Source: Paraphysomonas bandaiensis (lineage: Eukaryota > Chrysophyceae). From it: a stretch of DNA of 64,000 nt. The notes under the pieces were generated by a model that did no database searches, was not told the origin of the DNA, and saw only the letters and a program-made list of their open reading frames with translations. The stretch covers positions 1-64,000 of the forward strand of contig CBFFRP010000173.1 in the NCBI GenBank assembly GCA_965644295.1, read 5' to 3'. Made by a program: the position numbers and the translations under genes. Below, piece by piece: positions 21,855 through 34,347 of this stretch; position 1 is the stretch's first letter, and each line of letters begins with the position of its first letter.

Positions 21855-23131
21855 TAATGTGGCAACAATGACTTATGTTTGCAATGTGTGTGGTGAGAAG
21901 GTGTGATACATATGTATGTAGAGTTTCAATCTAGTTTTCATTATTTCAAAGTAGAGGTATAGATCCAACATGATATGTATCTAATCTTTCCCCAAACGAT
22001 AGTAACCTCTAAGCATATGTGAGTGATACATTCGTAATTAAATACTAATTATATTCAGTTAAGTTTATTGCTTTTTACCTTTAACGTGACAAATGATTTT
22101 ATTCGGAGTAACATGATGATATTATTTTCGTATAAATGTAGGTTTGACTTGAAATAAACGCAAAGAGTTGATAATATCATTGTCCAGTCATTAACTATTG
22201 TTTTACTATGTGATAACTGCTTTTTTCAGCAATAAAAGGATCGCGGTCTACAGTTAAACCATCATATATCTTGTATGAAGGATAGTGTATGTAGTGCAGT
22301 AAGGGAACAATATAATGTTGTGTGCTGTTAGCCAGATAGGGCAGAACGAGATAAAGTAGGTAGATTCGGCGAAAGCATAAGTATATATTTATATTTGTTG
22401 CACTTATCCAGAACTTTACGCATTTCTACAAAAAAATATACCTTTATATTATGTAGAGCAGTAGTGATGGTGGCTGTGTCAGACACTGTGATATCGATGT
22501 GAATATATGGGAATATGTGAAGAGACTCACTTTTCGACTAAATACATGAGGTAAAAAGAGTAGCTACCAGCTACAGATTGAAACACTTCTGTCTGATGCA
22601 GTCACATTTAAAGACCCGTAGCTGCACCCCTGCACCACTCACTGTATAAGCCACCACCTTAAGGCTAGATCACACCATGCTTGTTTACTTTCCATACGGG
22701 TTGCACTCATAGTTCCTCATCAGTCGGCAGGTTAATTGATTGCAGCATATCTTCTTAAGTTACAATCCAACGCAACCACAAGCAATCTGATGTCCGCTGA
22801 AGATACTTTCCTGTATAACAACACCCTACAGTGTCCACAGAATACGTCTAGAAGTCCACCATCTGGTGCTCGTGCTGTGCAGCTCAATATTCTATTAATT
22901 TTCTGACGTCGGCAACTATCATGCTGAGAAATCCACATCATCAAATTTTCATATCATTACGTTGAGTTTTCCTATGAGCAATAGGCGGATTCCTGTACTT
23001 GTGTACGTGGAGTCTAGCAGGACACCGTGTCCAGGCAGGCAGATATATGCATGAGCTGAGCATATCATAATTATATCCACACAGATCAAGCCACGCATAT
23101 ACCAGGCCAACATAAACCAACCCTCAAGATC
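21855..23131. other. AT-rich spacer without recognised features
   Basis: No open frame with coding character, RNA gene or transposon end was found here. The sequence is AT-rich with scattered short repeats. Confidence 0.4.
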
Positions 23132-23638
23132 ATGAGTATGCTGTTCACCCCCTCACCTCCTCCCATTGAGAGTATTAACGATGATATTGAAACGATTCAA
23201 GTGAAGAGACAGGAAAGATACACCCCTGACATGGCCTCCAGTGTACCACGTGTATTACAGCTTGATACAGTGATACCACATGATCCGCTCATAGGAGCGC
23301 TCTCTTCTCCATCATCGACCTCCACTGACTCAGATATGTCCACTGTATACTCGAATGAGTTGAGGGATTCCATACGAATTTGTTTGTCTCGTAAAACTCG
23401 CTTCATGGGAATTCCGTACATCTTATCTTCGAGCTTTTATGTGCCACCTGAAAATGGTAGTGACTACTCGCCTACATGCAGATCTCCCAGGAATTCCTTT
23501 TCGTTGAAGAAATTCATTCCAAAGATGATCAACAGAGCACTATGTGCGATAACGTCATTTTTCGGCAAGTTTCAAAGAGGAAACGAAGTGAAAAAGAATC
23601 CTTACGAGGATGAAGGATTCGTGAAATCTTTTATATAA
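23132..23638 (+). CDS. Hypothetical intronless Ser/Pro-rich protein
   Basis: This is a single open frame of 168 codons with nothing opposing it. The N-terminal 75 residues are Pro/Ser/Thr/Asp-rich (FTPSPPPIESINDD; SSPSSTSTDSDMSTVYSNE) and look disordered. The C-terminal half is basic and more ordered (NSFSLKKFIPKMINRALCAITSFFGKFQRG). There is no signal peptide and no recognised family. The composition suggests a regulatory, phosphorylated protein, but I cannot assign a function. It could also be a chance ORF. Confidence 0.4.
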   Translation: MSMLFTPSPPPIESINDDIETIQVKRQERYTPDMASSVPRVLQLDTVIPHDPLIGALSSPSSTSTDSDMSTVYSNELRDSIRICLSRKTRFMGIPYILSSSFYVPPENGSDYSPTCRSPRNSFSLKKFIPKMINRALCAITSFFGKFQRGNEVKKNPYEDEGFVKSFI

Positions 23639-25095
23639 CTCAAGACACGCCATATTACACCACGGCGATGCGATTATGCTTTTATGCCAGGTTTACTGGT
23701 GAAATTGATATGATTCACATTCTTATTTAGGGGAGATGTGTAGTCTCTCGTATATAGACATTACCAGTACTTTTACCGATGAGATTCCTGAAATATGGAC
23801 ATAAATGACACAATTTGCTGTCATGCCAGCAGACTTCAGATGTGTCAGAATTATTACTATACATTTTGCATTATTCTATTGGTTGACTTCAGTTTTATAT
23901 TATAATTTTTTTGGAAAAAGAACATGTACTATCAGCATCGAAGATGTAAATAATTGAATATACACTTAACTCATTCTTAGATGCCAGATAAATTAAGTTG
24001 CTGTTATATTGATTTGAATGACTATAGTCCAATGTGTATAGTGTATATATATAGTATATATACTATATACCAAATAAACCAGGTATAGGAAACAATATAT
24101 TGCAATATATTGATTGGTGGACTAGTTAAGTATTCCATCAATATTGTTTCTGTTAAAGTAGCTCACAGTATATAATATATTGCAATCAATATTATGATAG
24201 TCATATACAGAAAGCTACTTAACTGTAGGGTAAAAAATATATATAAGTCCATGTATATAAATCTCCGTTCAGACAGTAATTATTGTAACAATACAGAGGA
24301 TGATGAAGCTGAATTTGGATATGTGGAGAAAATTCTTCAATCAGCTCAAACTTAAGAACAGAAAGTTGAAATATCTAAATACAGGTGCACGAGTCATGTA
24401 GTATGTACTTCCAATACATGTGAACGCCTGTCCAGTGCAGAGTTCAGCAAAACTGATATAACAGTTCATATGCTACTACACTTAAAATGCTGTTGTTTCT
24501 GAAAGCTAACCGACAGTTGTGGCCAGATAATATTGGATGAATATGGTGATAATGATGTCACCGATGATGGCTCAGGGGATGAGTAAAAACAAGGACGCCT
24601 CTTTTTCCCGCCCCTTTTTTTTGAGTAGGAGGAAACTTTTAATTAATTAAGAGCAGTGGGCTTGATTATCAAGTGACCTTAGACCTTATAATGACAAGTA
24701 CTAAAAACTACGGATGTGTTTACTTACTGATTAGTCATACAAATATATGGCAATATACTGCAATAGTATTGTAGGGCCGGTTTAAAAACTCCATCAATAA
24801 TAGATGGAATGCTATCTAACAATAATTTTTCCTTATCCCTGAAAATAAACTACCATTTATCTCTCTACCTTCTTCGAATCATACGTCAGAAGTACTAATT
24901 CATATATATGAACGAGATATAAACAGTAACTAAGTAGTGTTTGCACTTCCTGATTAAGTCCAATATAGTTAAGATAGATAGTCAGAGAAATTTTAATATT
25001 TCATTATATAATTTAAGAAAGAAACACAAATCTTTTAAATTGCGCTACCTTCGCAGCAGTCAAAGTAATTCCCAGATAGGAAGTAATATGTACAG
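23639..25095. other. AT-rich spacer with short inverted repeats
   Basis: The stretch 24040-24260 is rich in palindromic ATATATTGCAATATAT blocks and TATAGTATATATACTATA, which can form hairpins; 24780-24830 has another small hairpin (CTCCATCAATAATAGATGGA). These may be worn MITEs, but no terminal inverted repeat with target duplication could be defined. Two small acidic or basic open stretches at 24299-24590 could not be joined into a gene. Confidence 0.35.
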
Positions 25096-26488
25096 TTAAG
25101 TAGCAGTGAGGAATGCTTTACTTTCGATAAATGTAGATATCATCTCATAAAGTCGCTCAGGTTCATTCATAGGAGCAAGGTGACCTGCCCCATTCACAAC
25201 AATCTCCGTCAATGTGTCGTACTCCTGCACCCAGCCAGAGATATGAGTAGCACCGTTGTATTCCGTCAACCACTTTCTTCGAGGAGCAGAGAGATACTTT
25301 CCTCGTCCAGGCCAATCCATCTGCATGATCCATTTCTCATTTGAAAAGGGGCCATCCTTCCAATCAAACTGCCCCTAAAAAGAAATTACTATTATAAAGT
25401 TGCACAAGCGCCTTCAATACTAACTTGATATAGGAGGACCCTGATGTTGTCGAGTAGGAATGGAATCTTGTCCGCCTGGCTCTGCATAACATCATCGTAA
25501 AGGGCGATCGAAACCTGGCTATCGGTACTGAAGGGAATATCTTGTGGAACGTGCAGCATGTCCTTGGCCTCTGGGCTGTTTAAGAAGGTATCCATGCGTT
25601 CATGCATGTAATCGTAGTCCTCGAATGTGCGCACATCATACTTATTAATACCACTGCTTGAAATGACGAGGTCTTCCATCTCGCTCCGGTAGTCGTGAGC
25701 GGCAGTGTAGTTTCGCTGAAGACAGGCGACACTAGCCTTCAGCGCAGATACCTTCGCAGCAGCAAATGTTTTTGCGTCAATTATACCGAAATCATATGCA
25801 GCACGCGGGCCAGCTTCCACCTGGGAGCAGGGGTCTGTGAGCCCGTCACCAATAGCCACACCCTGAAGGTGTATAACGCGCTTGCCATTCTCGACCGCAT
25901 TCTGGTTCTCGCTAAGAATCTTGTAGGCAAAGGAGGGGATATAGTGGCCACCATATGACTCGCCGGTAATAAAAAAGGGAACGTTGGCGTATTCCTCATG
26001 CTGGTTGAACCATTCCTGCATAAAGTAGTATAAGTCCTGTGCAACCTCATCCTGGTTCTTAGCGTAGGCATCACCTGACCCCGCTACGCTATATCCAGTG
26101 CCAATCGGCTGGTCCACGAATAAAACATTGTATTCTCTATTCCAGTTCCCAACCGTACGGGGTTCAAGCTGTTCGTTTTCATTGAGATAATACGGACCAA
26201 GTTCAAAAAACAGTCCCAACTCTCCGGGAGACCCGGGGCCACCTGTGATTACAATAGTTAAGCAGAGTATGCGAGGCTGGTCTGTTAAACACCTTGAAGC
26301 CAGAGGAGCAAAGGCTTCGGCTCCCCGCTGGGCACTTGCTGCGGAGTGAACCAATAGAATATTTTTGAACCCGGTGTCTGTGGGCGTGATCCCGATATAT
26401 CTATGAACCCGGAGAGCTCTTGAGCGACACACGACAGGGCGCTGAGGGCGATGCCTGTATACAAGACAACCAATCTCATCATCGCCAT
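25096..26488 (-). CDS. Serine carboxypeptidase (peptidase family S10)
   Basis: Three exons (26293-26488, 25425-26242, 25096-25374) give 430 aa, somewhat short for the family. The protein begins with a signal peptide (MAMMRLVVLYTGIALSALSC), followed by PLLLWLQGGPGSPGELGLF, the family's oxyanion loop with SPG in place of the usual CSS. The catalytic Ser lies in ITGESYGGHYIPSF, the Asp region is VLLYQGQFDWKDG, and the His lies in VVNGAGHLAPMNEPER. The enzyme would remove C-terminal residues from peptides in the vacuole or lysosome, or outside the cell. Both introns are 50 nt GT-AG. The start lies head-to-head with the histidine kinase at 27013. Confidence 0.92.
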
Positions 26489-27012
26489 ATGTGGTGATTG
26501 ATGAATGGGTCTACGATGATGTTGGTGAATGAATTAAGTTAAGAGGTGATGTGGTATATAGCCATAACTATACCATATATATGTGTAGATATCCATATGA
26601 TATGACCTGCCTGTTGCTAACAGGATGTACTGCTGTACAGGTATACAGGAGTACAACAGTACGGCTGTGTAGAGTATGGCTACGAAGGTAGGAATTCTAG
26701 AGTTCCTAGAGATGTTTGTATGGATAGAATATACGCCGTACTTCTTGATTACGGTGCCGCAGTACAGCTCTACAGTGTTCTGATCATACTAGTGTTCACT
26801 CTTATCTACGATGTACACTACGCACGTTCGTACCGACACATAACTTCAAGACACGACATGGAGCTACACACACACACAGACACACACACAGACACACAGA
26901 GATAATGCTATCGGCTGTGTTAAGAGCCACCATCAACCAGTACCAGTCCCGGTAACTCCCTCTATCACTGGGTTTTATCTTACCTCTGGAAGCCTCATAT
27001 TTAAGTCATTCA
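26489..27012. promoter_or_regulatory. Head-to-head spacer with paired GTAC-N4-GTAC motifs
   Basis: This is the spacer between the divergent carboxypeptidase (26488, minus) and histidine kinase (27013, plus). It carries GTACTGCTGTAC (26627-26638) and the inverted variant GTACAACAGTAC (26651-26662). Further right is a short CA-rich run (about 26868-26900). The regulatory role is inferred from recurrence in similar spacers. Confidence 0.4.
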
Positions 27013-29392
27013 ATGGATCGAATCGAATATAAGAAACAACAGACTCATAGAGGCAGTAGAGGCTTGTTCCGCTGTCTATACCCCCGTGAGGTGTGTCTTC
27101 TTATGACTGCTGTGGCAGGACTGTGTTTGTTTGTGCCCCTGTGGATGGGGTACGACAGAGACGATGATGTGAAGCGCATATCTTTCGGTTTCGTTAACTG
27201 GGATGTGTTTTACGCAGCTTTAGTGGCTTCCTTTTCAACTGCTCTGCCTATGACTCTGGATACTGTTTTGGATTATCAATTGCCCCTTAGGACAACCCTT
27301 CCAAGATATTTAATGATATTTTCACTTGTTCTTCCTGGAGTATTATCATTCGCATCTTATTCGATATCACAAAGTTACGATATGAAACTGGTACTCGCCG
27401 GAATACATTTACGCGAAACCTTACTTAGAGGTTCTTTGCTTAGCTTTCTTATGTGTGACGACTGTTCATGGAAGGCAAACACAGCTGTGGGCTGCGTGTG
27501 GAGTTTGATCATGCTGGAACTCCAAACAACGATGTGGGGATTCTTTCGTCCTGATGTAGTTTCTTACTCCTGGAGAATGTTTGTTTATACTTTTACCCCG
27601 ATATCACTTTTCTTGGTATTAGGGATGCTTGTGTATCGTTTGCGCAAAACATTCTATATGGCCTCTAAATCCACAAAGGTGATTCATTTTCCAACCTTTT
27701 ACACAGCGCTTTTTGTGCTCTGTATTAGTATAAAGATATGCGTTCTTTCTATTACAAAGGATATGGCGTATTCTGGATTTTCAGATATATTTATATGCAT
27801 TCTTGCGACGAGTATACCAGGACGGCAGGCCAGACATGAAAAGACAATAGCGCAGGTAACTATGTATTCCAGTACGAAATATCACTAAGAACGTAACACT
27901 AGATGGTACTTGAATCGAAACGTGATTATGTGAGTTATATATCTCATGAGATCCGTACACCTCTCAACTCGGTATATATGGGTATTCAACTACTCTCCAA
28001 AGAGTGGGGGAGGGATTTCAAAAGTGTTGATGTGGGGGCTATCCTGGGTGACATAGATGACTCATGTAAAGTTGCCATTGATATTCTGAATGAGCTTTTA
28101 TTGGTCAACAAGCTAGAGACTGGGAATATCGAGTTAGAAAAAGAGCTAATAGTGGCGGTAGATTTGATTAAGAATGTCACTGCTCCATTCAGTGTACAGG
28201 TATGCTTCTTGTTGAGTGTGGTTTTCCGGAAAATGATATATCTTTAGGCACGGCAGAAGGGTGTCGAATACAATTTTACCGGGGATTCTCATGTTGATCC
28301 TATCCTGGTTGCTAGTGATACGCATGTGTGTGTAGACACTCGGAAGATCAGCCAAGTATTGCGCAATTTGGTTTCTAATGCTCTGAAATTTACACCAAAG
28401 GGTGGCCGGGTGGATGTTTATTCCTACCTTACACGCAAAGCATCTCCAATGTCGAAGACATTGTCACACCCCCCACATAGTATTCAGCCATCGGCGACAC
28501 AGTGTGGAAAGACTGAAGACATACCGAACGATCAGTTGCGATTTGGAGCCAGTAACTTTGACCTAGCTGATTGTAAGCTGCGCATAGAAGTTCATGACAC
28601 CGGTGTGGGCATATCACCGGTACATAGCATCTCATTCTGAAGTATTCTAAGTGGAATTAATGTTTTATGAACATAGGACAACATGCAAAGGTTATTTGGC
28701 GAAATTGTTCAGTTCAATGCATCCAAGCTTCAAAATGGCGGCGGTTCTGGTATTGGCTTGTGGAGTGAGTCTTATATCTTGTGTGTGACCATTCTAAATG
28801 GTAAATTTTAGTTTCTAAAAAGATTATGGATTTGCATGGAGGGCGTATAGGAGTCAGGTCTGAACTGGGCAAGGGGTCTATGTTTTTCGTTGAGATGGAT
28901 GTGGCTACTAATGTTTTGAAAGCCTCTCGAAGGTACACAACCACTGCGGTAATGTTGCCATCGCTTCCCATGCGGTCGTCTAGCAGTGAATACATTCAGG
29001 AGATAGGCAATGACTCTATAGATGGAACTAAAGTCCTCGTCGTTGATGATTCTACCGTTAATCGAAAAATGATGAAGCGATTACTGGGGCCGAAAGTGGG
29101 TCAATTATGTGAAGCTGAGAATGGTATTAAGGCTGTAGCTAAAGTACACGAGTCAATTGAAAACGGATGTCCGTATGATGTCATATTCATGGATGCTAAT
29201 ATGCCTGAAATGTGCGGCACGGACGCCACTGTACTTATTCGTGACATGGGATATAATGGGATGATTATTTTCCTCACCGGGAATGTGTTGCCAGAAGAGT
29301 ATGATCGGATAAAATCCGCTGGGGCTGATGAAGTTATCATTAAGCCTTGCACCTTGGACCGTTTAGAATATTTTCTTGAGAAGTGTAGGTGA
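27013..29392 (+). CDS. Membrane-bound hybrid sensor histidine kinase with C-terminal receiver
   Basis: Five exons (27013-27855, 27903-28199, 28248-28619, 28677-28764, 28812-29392) encode 726 aa. Residues 1-280 hold a multi-pass membrane region with about seven hydrophobic helices and no recognisable periplasmic-type ligand domain, HAMP, PAS or GAF. Next comes the dimerisation/phosphoacceptor helix with SHEIRTPLNS (His about 296), the N box RNLVSNALKFTPKGG, and the G boxes VHDTGVGISP and GGSGIGLWISKKIMDLHGG. The receiver (about 605-726) has VLVVDDSTVNR, phosphoacceptor Asp in VIFMDANMPEMCG and conserved Lys in EVIIKPC. It is therefore an intramolecular His-to-Asp phosphorelay protein; a separate phosphotransfer protein and output regulator would be encoded elsewhere. 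The ligand is unknown. Introns are 47-57 nt. Confidence 0.93.
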
Positions 29393-29926
29393 GCATCTGA
29401 TTGTGATGTTGCTTATTTCTCATTATACTAAACTATTCAGGAAGTAGCATATTACTGGAAATACAGATAATACTGAGACTATAGGCAGTTGTGGTGTATG
29501 CTTGTTCGTAGTCGTGTACTTATATGCGACATTCTGTTCTATATGAATTCACCTATATCTATATGCGATATCGGACCTAATTTCGTTACACTATTTATTT
29601 TTGTTCATTCGATGGGATTTCAGACATAAATTAGTAGCCCAATATTTTTGTACTATAGTAGTAGCTTTGTGCGCTGTGACTAAGATTCCTATTTCGTGAA
29701 TATGCCTCTTCGTAAGTATATAATATATACAGGTCTGTCTCTTATTTATAGTGTGTGTACGTATACAGTATTATCTCTATAATGTGTAATTACTGTAATT
29801 GGGACAGAAAAAATTATTGCAACAATAATTGTCAACTGTTACGCAGCCCTGGTAGTGAATTATTAGCACTAGGTGTGTAAGAGTCAGATCTAGTGTAGCA
29901 AAGCAATTTAACTATTAGTGCTTAAA

Positions 29927-30235
29927 TCTGATATCCTACTATTCGGCGCTACGAAAGAGCTGCTTGTGCATTACCACAAGCACCAAGGTGCAATCACCCC
30001 AATACCCCGGATGCCTGTTTATTCGTCAAGGCCCAAAGATGTCTACACAAGTGACAAGGGACACTTATTAGTGTCCCTTGCACCACACAAGCATTTGGCT
30101 ATATAAGTGGGCAGAACAATATCTGCACTATCTATATATGCGGCTCAAGTTAGTTTCCCAGCGAAATATCTCCGGTACTTATCCCCAGAACACCACGAAA
30201 AGTTGAGAGTCCGACTTTGTTGAGGGCGGATATAA
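29927..30235 (+). repeat. Dispersed TATA-containing repeat, copy B
   Basis: This matches copy A (8238-8640) over most of its length: TATCCTACTATT, GCGCTACGAAAG, CTGCTTGTGCATTACCACAAGCAC, GGATGCCTGTTTATTCGTCA, GTCTACACAAGTGACA, a TATA-like GGCTATATAAG, CAGAACAATATCTGC, and CCGACTTTGTTGAGG near its right end. It lacks the extra block of copy A. The small hairpin GACAAGGGACACTTATTAGTGTCCCTTG (two arms of 10 bp) sits just before the TATA-like box. Confidence 0.65.
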
Positions 30236-30462
30236 GACAATTAACTAAAGCCTACTTCTACGTGCGTACCTGTAGCTTGTTGATATGCTTACCGTAGGAT
30301 CGGTAGTAGCTATCCTGTATTCTGTGTAACAATGAAATACAGAATCTACAGTAACAGGAATAGGAATAAAATATGCTGAGAAAATGAAAGAGCAGTATCT
30401 ATTTAAGGTATGACTTTTAGAGAAAAAGAGTGGTGCTAATGATTGATGTCCTCAACAATCAC

Positions 30463-30560
30463 ATTACTACAACACCATAACCTTACTATCTCTCCAAATA
30501 TAAAATCAGCTATTACTACAGCACCACAACCTTACTATCTCTCCTAATATAAAATCAGCT
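30463..30560. repeat. Two-copy 49-bp tandem duplication
   Basis: The unit beginning ATTACTAC and ending AAAATCAGCT occurs at 30463-30511 and again at 30512-30560 with only a few mismatches. It lies in a gene-free spacer. Confidence 0.8.
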
Positions 30561-31486
30561 GTACAGTATCTTGCAACGCCCAACATACACCACCTATTCA
30601 TAATAGCGGAGGAATAAGGATAGGGATAATACTGCCCCTTTCAAAGAGTCTAATATTGTATGAAACGATGAGGAACACACACGCGGGAGTAAGAAATTAT
30701 TCGGGTTCCGGTTAGTTCTATATCGTTAATAGGATTGTAATAATATAACTTCTTAATAAAAAAGGAAGTATACCCCTAATATATAAAGAGATGAATCCAA
30801 TAGGATTTCACGACAAACATGTAACACCAAGTATGCAACAACGCACTCTGCAATCTAATATAAGTGAGAAATATAAGAAATTCAAGAGTAGAGATAAGCG
30901 GGAGGTTTTTAAGAGTAGATAAATCAATCAGAGGAATATGATAACGAGGCAAATTCACAATTGATAGGAGTACAAATAACTTATAACACATTTCACCGTA
31001 CCTGGTATTGTCACGTACTTTTCATGGACACACGCAAAGACAAAATCAAGATATAGAAGAGGTAAATTGCACGTATATATACGTAGTCGGTGATTCCTAA
31101 ACTACAACGACCATTACATACTTCGATCACACATTATTACAAAAATTAAAGTCAATATTAAATTAAAGGTTTATTTATAACAAGGTATATTATTTCGTCA
31201 AATTTTCGCTTAAACCAGTGGTATTCTTTCTGCAACAAGACAAACAGCGCCAACATGATAACCTCAATTTATACCCAATCAGCAAAGTCACCAGCCAGAC
31301 AGCAAGAAGTACGAATGGGAATATATACATATCACAAACACTCAAAGTATGCATTTTCAATGTCATCGGAGACGATAAACGAGGTAAGGGTGTCCCACGC
31401 ATATAACTTAGAGGTTCAGTTAACTGATCACCTGTGAGCGTGTTGATAAGTTGATCGTACCGCTCACTACCAGACTGGTCTAGTAG

Positions 31487-34347
31487 TCAGTATATGTAAA
31501 CTTCGCTCTGAGTATCTGGCCACATCACGCGATACTTGTAGCTGAACCGAATAGTTTCTTTAGGTTGTAGTAGCTTTGCCCACACGACATGATGTGTCTT
31601 CTTCGCCATGAACGTGCGAAGAGATGAGGAGTGCTGAGTGGATAGTGATTCAAGCACCGCGGAAATGACACCTGTCTCATCTTCAATTTGCTCATCAATA
31701 TAAACTACAGAATCCTTGTCTGGTGATAGCAGTTCGACCTGGAAACAAAACATCATCACTTATGCAATATGCTCAGGTAAACACATAATAATTTATGGCA
31801 ATCATTACAGGTGCACGCAGTTTTACAATATGCATAGTGCCTAAACTACTCCACATATTACAGCACACTAATCACATGCACACCCCTAGGGTACCTCAAT
31901 ATCCGCAGATGAACTATGCGGAAGATAGTCCGAGAGAATAAACACATGCGGCCTGTGTAGTCAAGTACATAATATTAGAAATACAAGTCCACTTATCAAA
32001 GATACGTAGCATTTTGCGAATAACTACACTTCACACAGCAACTTACTTATCGTATGTACTCGTGACAGTAACCGCCATATCTTCTATCTTCATCCTATAT
32101 TTCTTTTTCTCTGTTACAAACCAGCCGGATATATCTTCTTCCTTTGTGCGCTGCGTTGGCAAGATAGGAGTCATGTTGACTTCTATATTCTTATCGACGC
32201 CTAAAAACAAAATAGGAAATTAAAAGTTATTTTGTCATCACATTCCAATAACAATATAGTCACCTAAGTCAACTCTTAGATGCCCTCCAGGCTGTGTTGC
32301 TTGAATACTAGTTGTGCCTATGTATTGCCCCTGTAGAAATACACACGCGTCTCCCGTAGACAGAAGTGGCACTCCCTCGCTCCCACTTTCGGTATATGTG
32401 CCCCACGATTTCAAGTACGCTCTGCAAAATGTTATGGTGAGGGGTATAATAGTAGTTTAAAAAACTGATACCTAGAATCGCCTCCCGTGAGTACCGCATA
32501 GGAAAAAACTTGAGAGGGTACCTACATTACAATGAAGTATATGACGAGAAACTATTATGTAGAACGAAAAAGTCACAAACATGGAATCCGAACATATGGA
32601 TAAGTAGTATATGATAAACCATTTGTTTAAGATTATGTACCTCTGCACTGTGTATAAGCAGCTTATCATGATTGCTCGAATAATATGGAGAGGGTTTCGA
32701 TTGACCAGGAAGTAAACGGTACTGGGCCTATTGATCACATTTAACTCCGATCAGGGACACTCATCGCACATTAACATAAAATAAAAGCGTAATATATAGA
32801 CCACTGTAAGAATTATAGGAATCCTAACCTTGTTGTCGGCACTAACTACAGTTGTCTTGTGCTTGGGGGTGAAAGTAAAAGCCGCCCCCAAGTCGCCTAC
32901 TCTTTCCACATGAGCTGTCTCCACTACCATGTCTGCCATCGCTGCCATTGGCATAGCCCCAGCGGATTCCATCATGTCCATCTCGTTGTCTGGCATTCCC
33001 TGCGGCAGTAGTGAGTATATATTCCACAGTTGAACAAGAGTTGCAATGGTAACGAAATAAAACCGATGATACATATTACTCCACCCTACTAAGTGCTATC
33101 ACTCCTATATAACAAGCCACTCACCCTATTTCTGGCCATGCTTTTCTTCGCGAAGGTCCTCTCCTGAGAAAAAGTTCTGTATCTCGGCGAATTATATGAA
33201 ACAGTCTTCCGCACGGGAGACGGGGAGGCGTGTAGATGCTCGGGAAAGGACGAAGAAAGCACAAGTAGTACATCATCCCAATCCTCACCTAAAAGAATAT
33301 ATGTAAACAATATAATATAACAATTTAATAGCCAACCGGTGGATTGTCCAACAGCTGCAAAAAAGTCAATCTGTAAGGTATATCCATCCTTCCCATTTCC
33401 TCCCTCCAGTTTCAAATCGTACTGAGCAGACCAGCTGGCTGGAGATGCCCTGTGCACAGCAGTAAACTGCTGTACCCTTGGTTCAGCGAAACTGCTCTCC
33501 GGTATATAAATATGCATGCGTAAAACCTTCTCAGATCGAGATGGTGGCCAGGAACGAATCTCAGTAGGAAGTGATTCGCATTTCGTACCGCCAGTATCCG
33601 TAGTTCTATACGGAGCTAGGAGAGCGCATGACACGGGGATGTACACACCAGAACTCTCTAAAGTGTGCACAGCTGCTGTGATAGCATCTATAGCTCGATT
33701 AGTATTGTTTAGCTCCTGAGTCACCAGCTTTCTGGAATTTTGAGCAACGCCTACAACACGATGATTCCATTACCGCTATGCAAATAATGCCGCACAAATA
33801 AGTCCTTACTTATCTCTTTATCTTGGATTGATAACATTTCGAGAACGTTTTCTACAGATGGGAGTGGCTGTGATGCCTGTGGTGTCACCACCGCCCCAAC
33901 ATATTTTTCGATAGCAGCAGATCTCAACTCAAGTCTGTTATATTCAGAGCGTAGCGTGTCCGCTTTTTCCATGTATTCGGCTAGAAGAGTTTTGAGGGCA
34001 CGTAGATGTTTCACATACGCCTCATCCTCAGTACGACTGACAGTGAGATCCTCCACAGACGTACTTAACAATCGGGCGTCACCTGTCCCTTGAACTCTGA
34101 CCGTGCGGTCCTCCAGTGTCCCTGGAAGACCATGCAGTAACACCGTATGATACCCTGCAGTCAGAGATACGCTGAAGTCTCTCTTAATCTCTGCTGTGTT
34201 ACCAAGCAACGTCACCTCAGTGATAGTCGAGGTCGGTATCTGAGTAATATCCTTGCAATGAACCCCAACAGAGGAGATCATCGTGTATACATACATCCAT
34301 CCAATAGACAACAATCCACAGCCCACACTGCCATAAGGACGACGCAT
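31487..34347 (-). CDS. Secreted MuiA-family (DUF4140/DUF4139) protein
   Basis: Ten exons (33810-34347, 33337-33750, 33125-33288, 32829-32999, 32641-32727, 32472-32521, 32264-32421, 32047-32200, 31895-31952, 31487-31738) join to 681 aa. I chose the start at 34347 because it opens on a hydrophobic leader (MRRPYGSVGCGLLSIGWMYV); the frame is open further upstream. The N-terminal unit (TEVTLLGNTAEIKRDF, GYHTVLLHGLPGTL) matches DUF4140. A coiled coil follows (about residues 130-200), then the DUF4139-type beta region: AAFTFTPKHKTTVV, VFSYAVLTGG, LLSTGDACVFLQGQYIGTTSI and KPHVFILSDYLPHSS, ending with WPDTQSEVYIY. Bacterial relatives are called mucoidy-inhibitor A; their biochemical role is poorly known. 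The exon 32641-32727 is phase-compatible but its sequence is not clearly family-like. Confidence 0.8.

Larger units (their letters stand above)
29393..31486. other. Spacer between convergent genes, containing repeats
   Basis: No gene is supported here. It holds copy B of the dispersed TATA-containing repeat (29927-30235) and a 49-bp tandem duplication (30463-30560). The remainder is AT-rich with no recognisable signal. Confidence 0.4.

Noticed and set aside
24299-24590. Two small coding-like pieces (MMKLNLDMWRKFFNQL... and ...DEYGDNDVTDDGSGDE)
   Set aside because: No GT-AG joint puts them in one frame; each is too short to support alone.
26867-26900. CACA-rich run as a microsatellite
   Set aside because: Only about 30 bp and imperfect; noted within the spacer entry.
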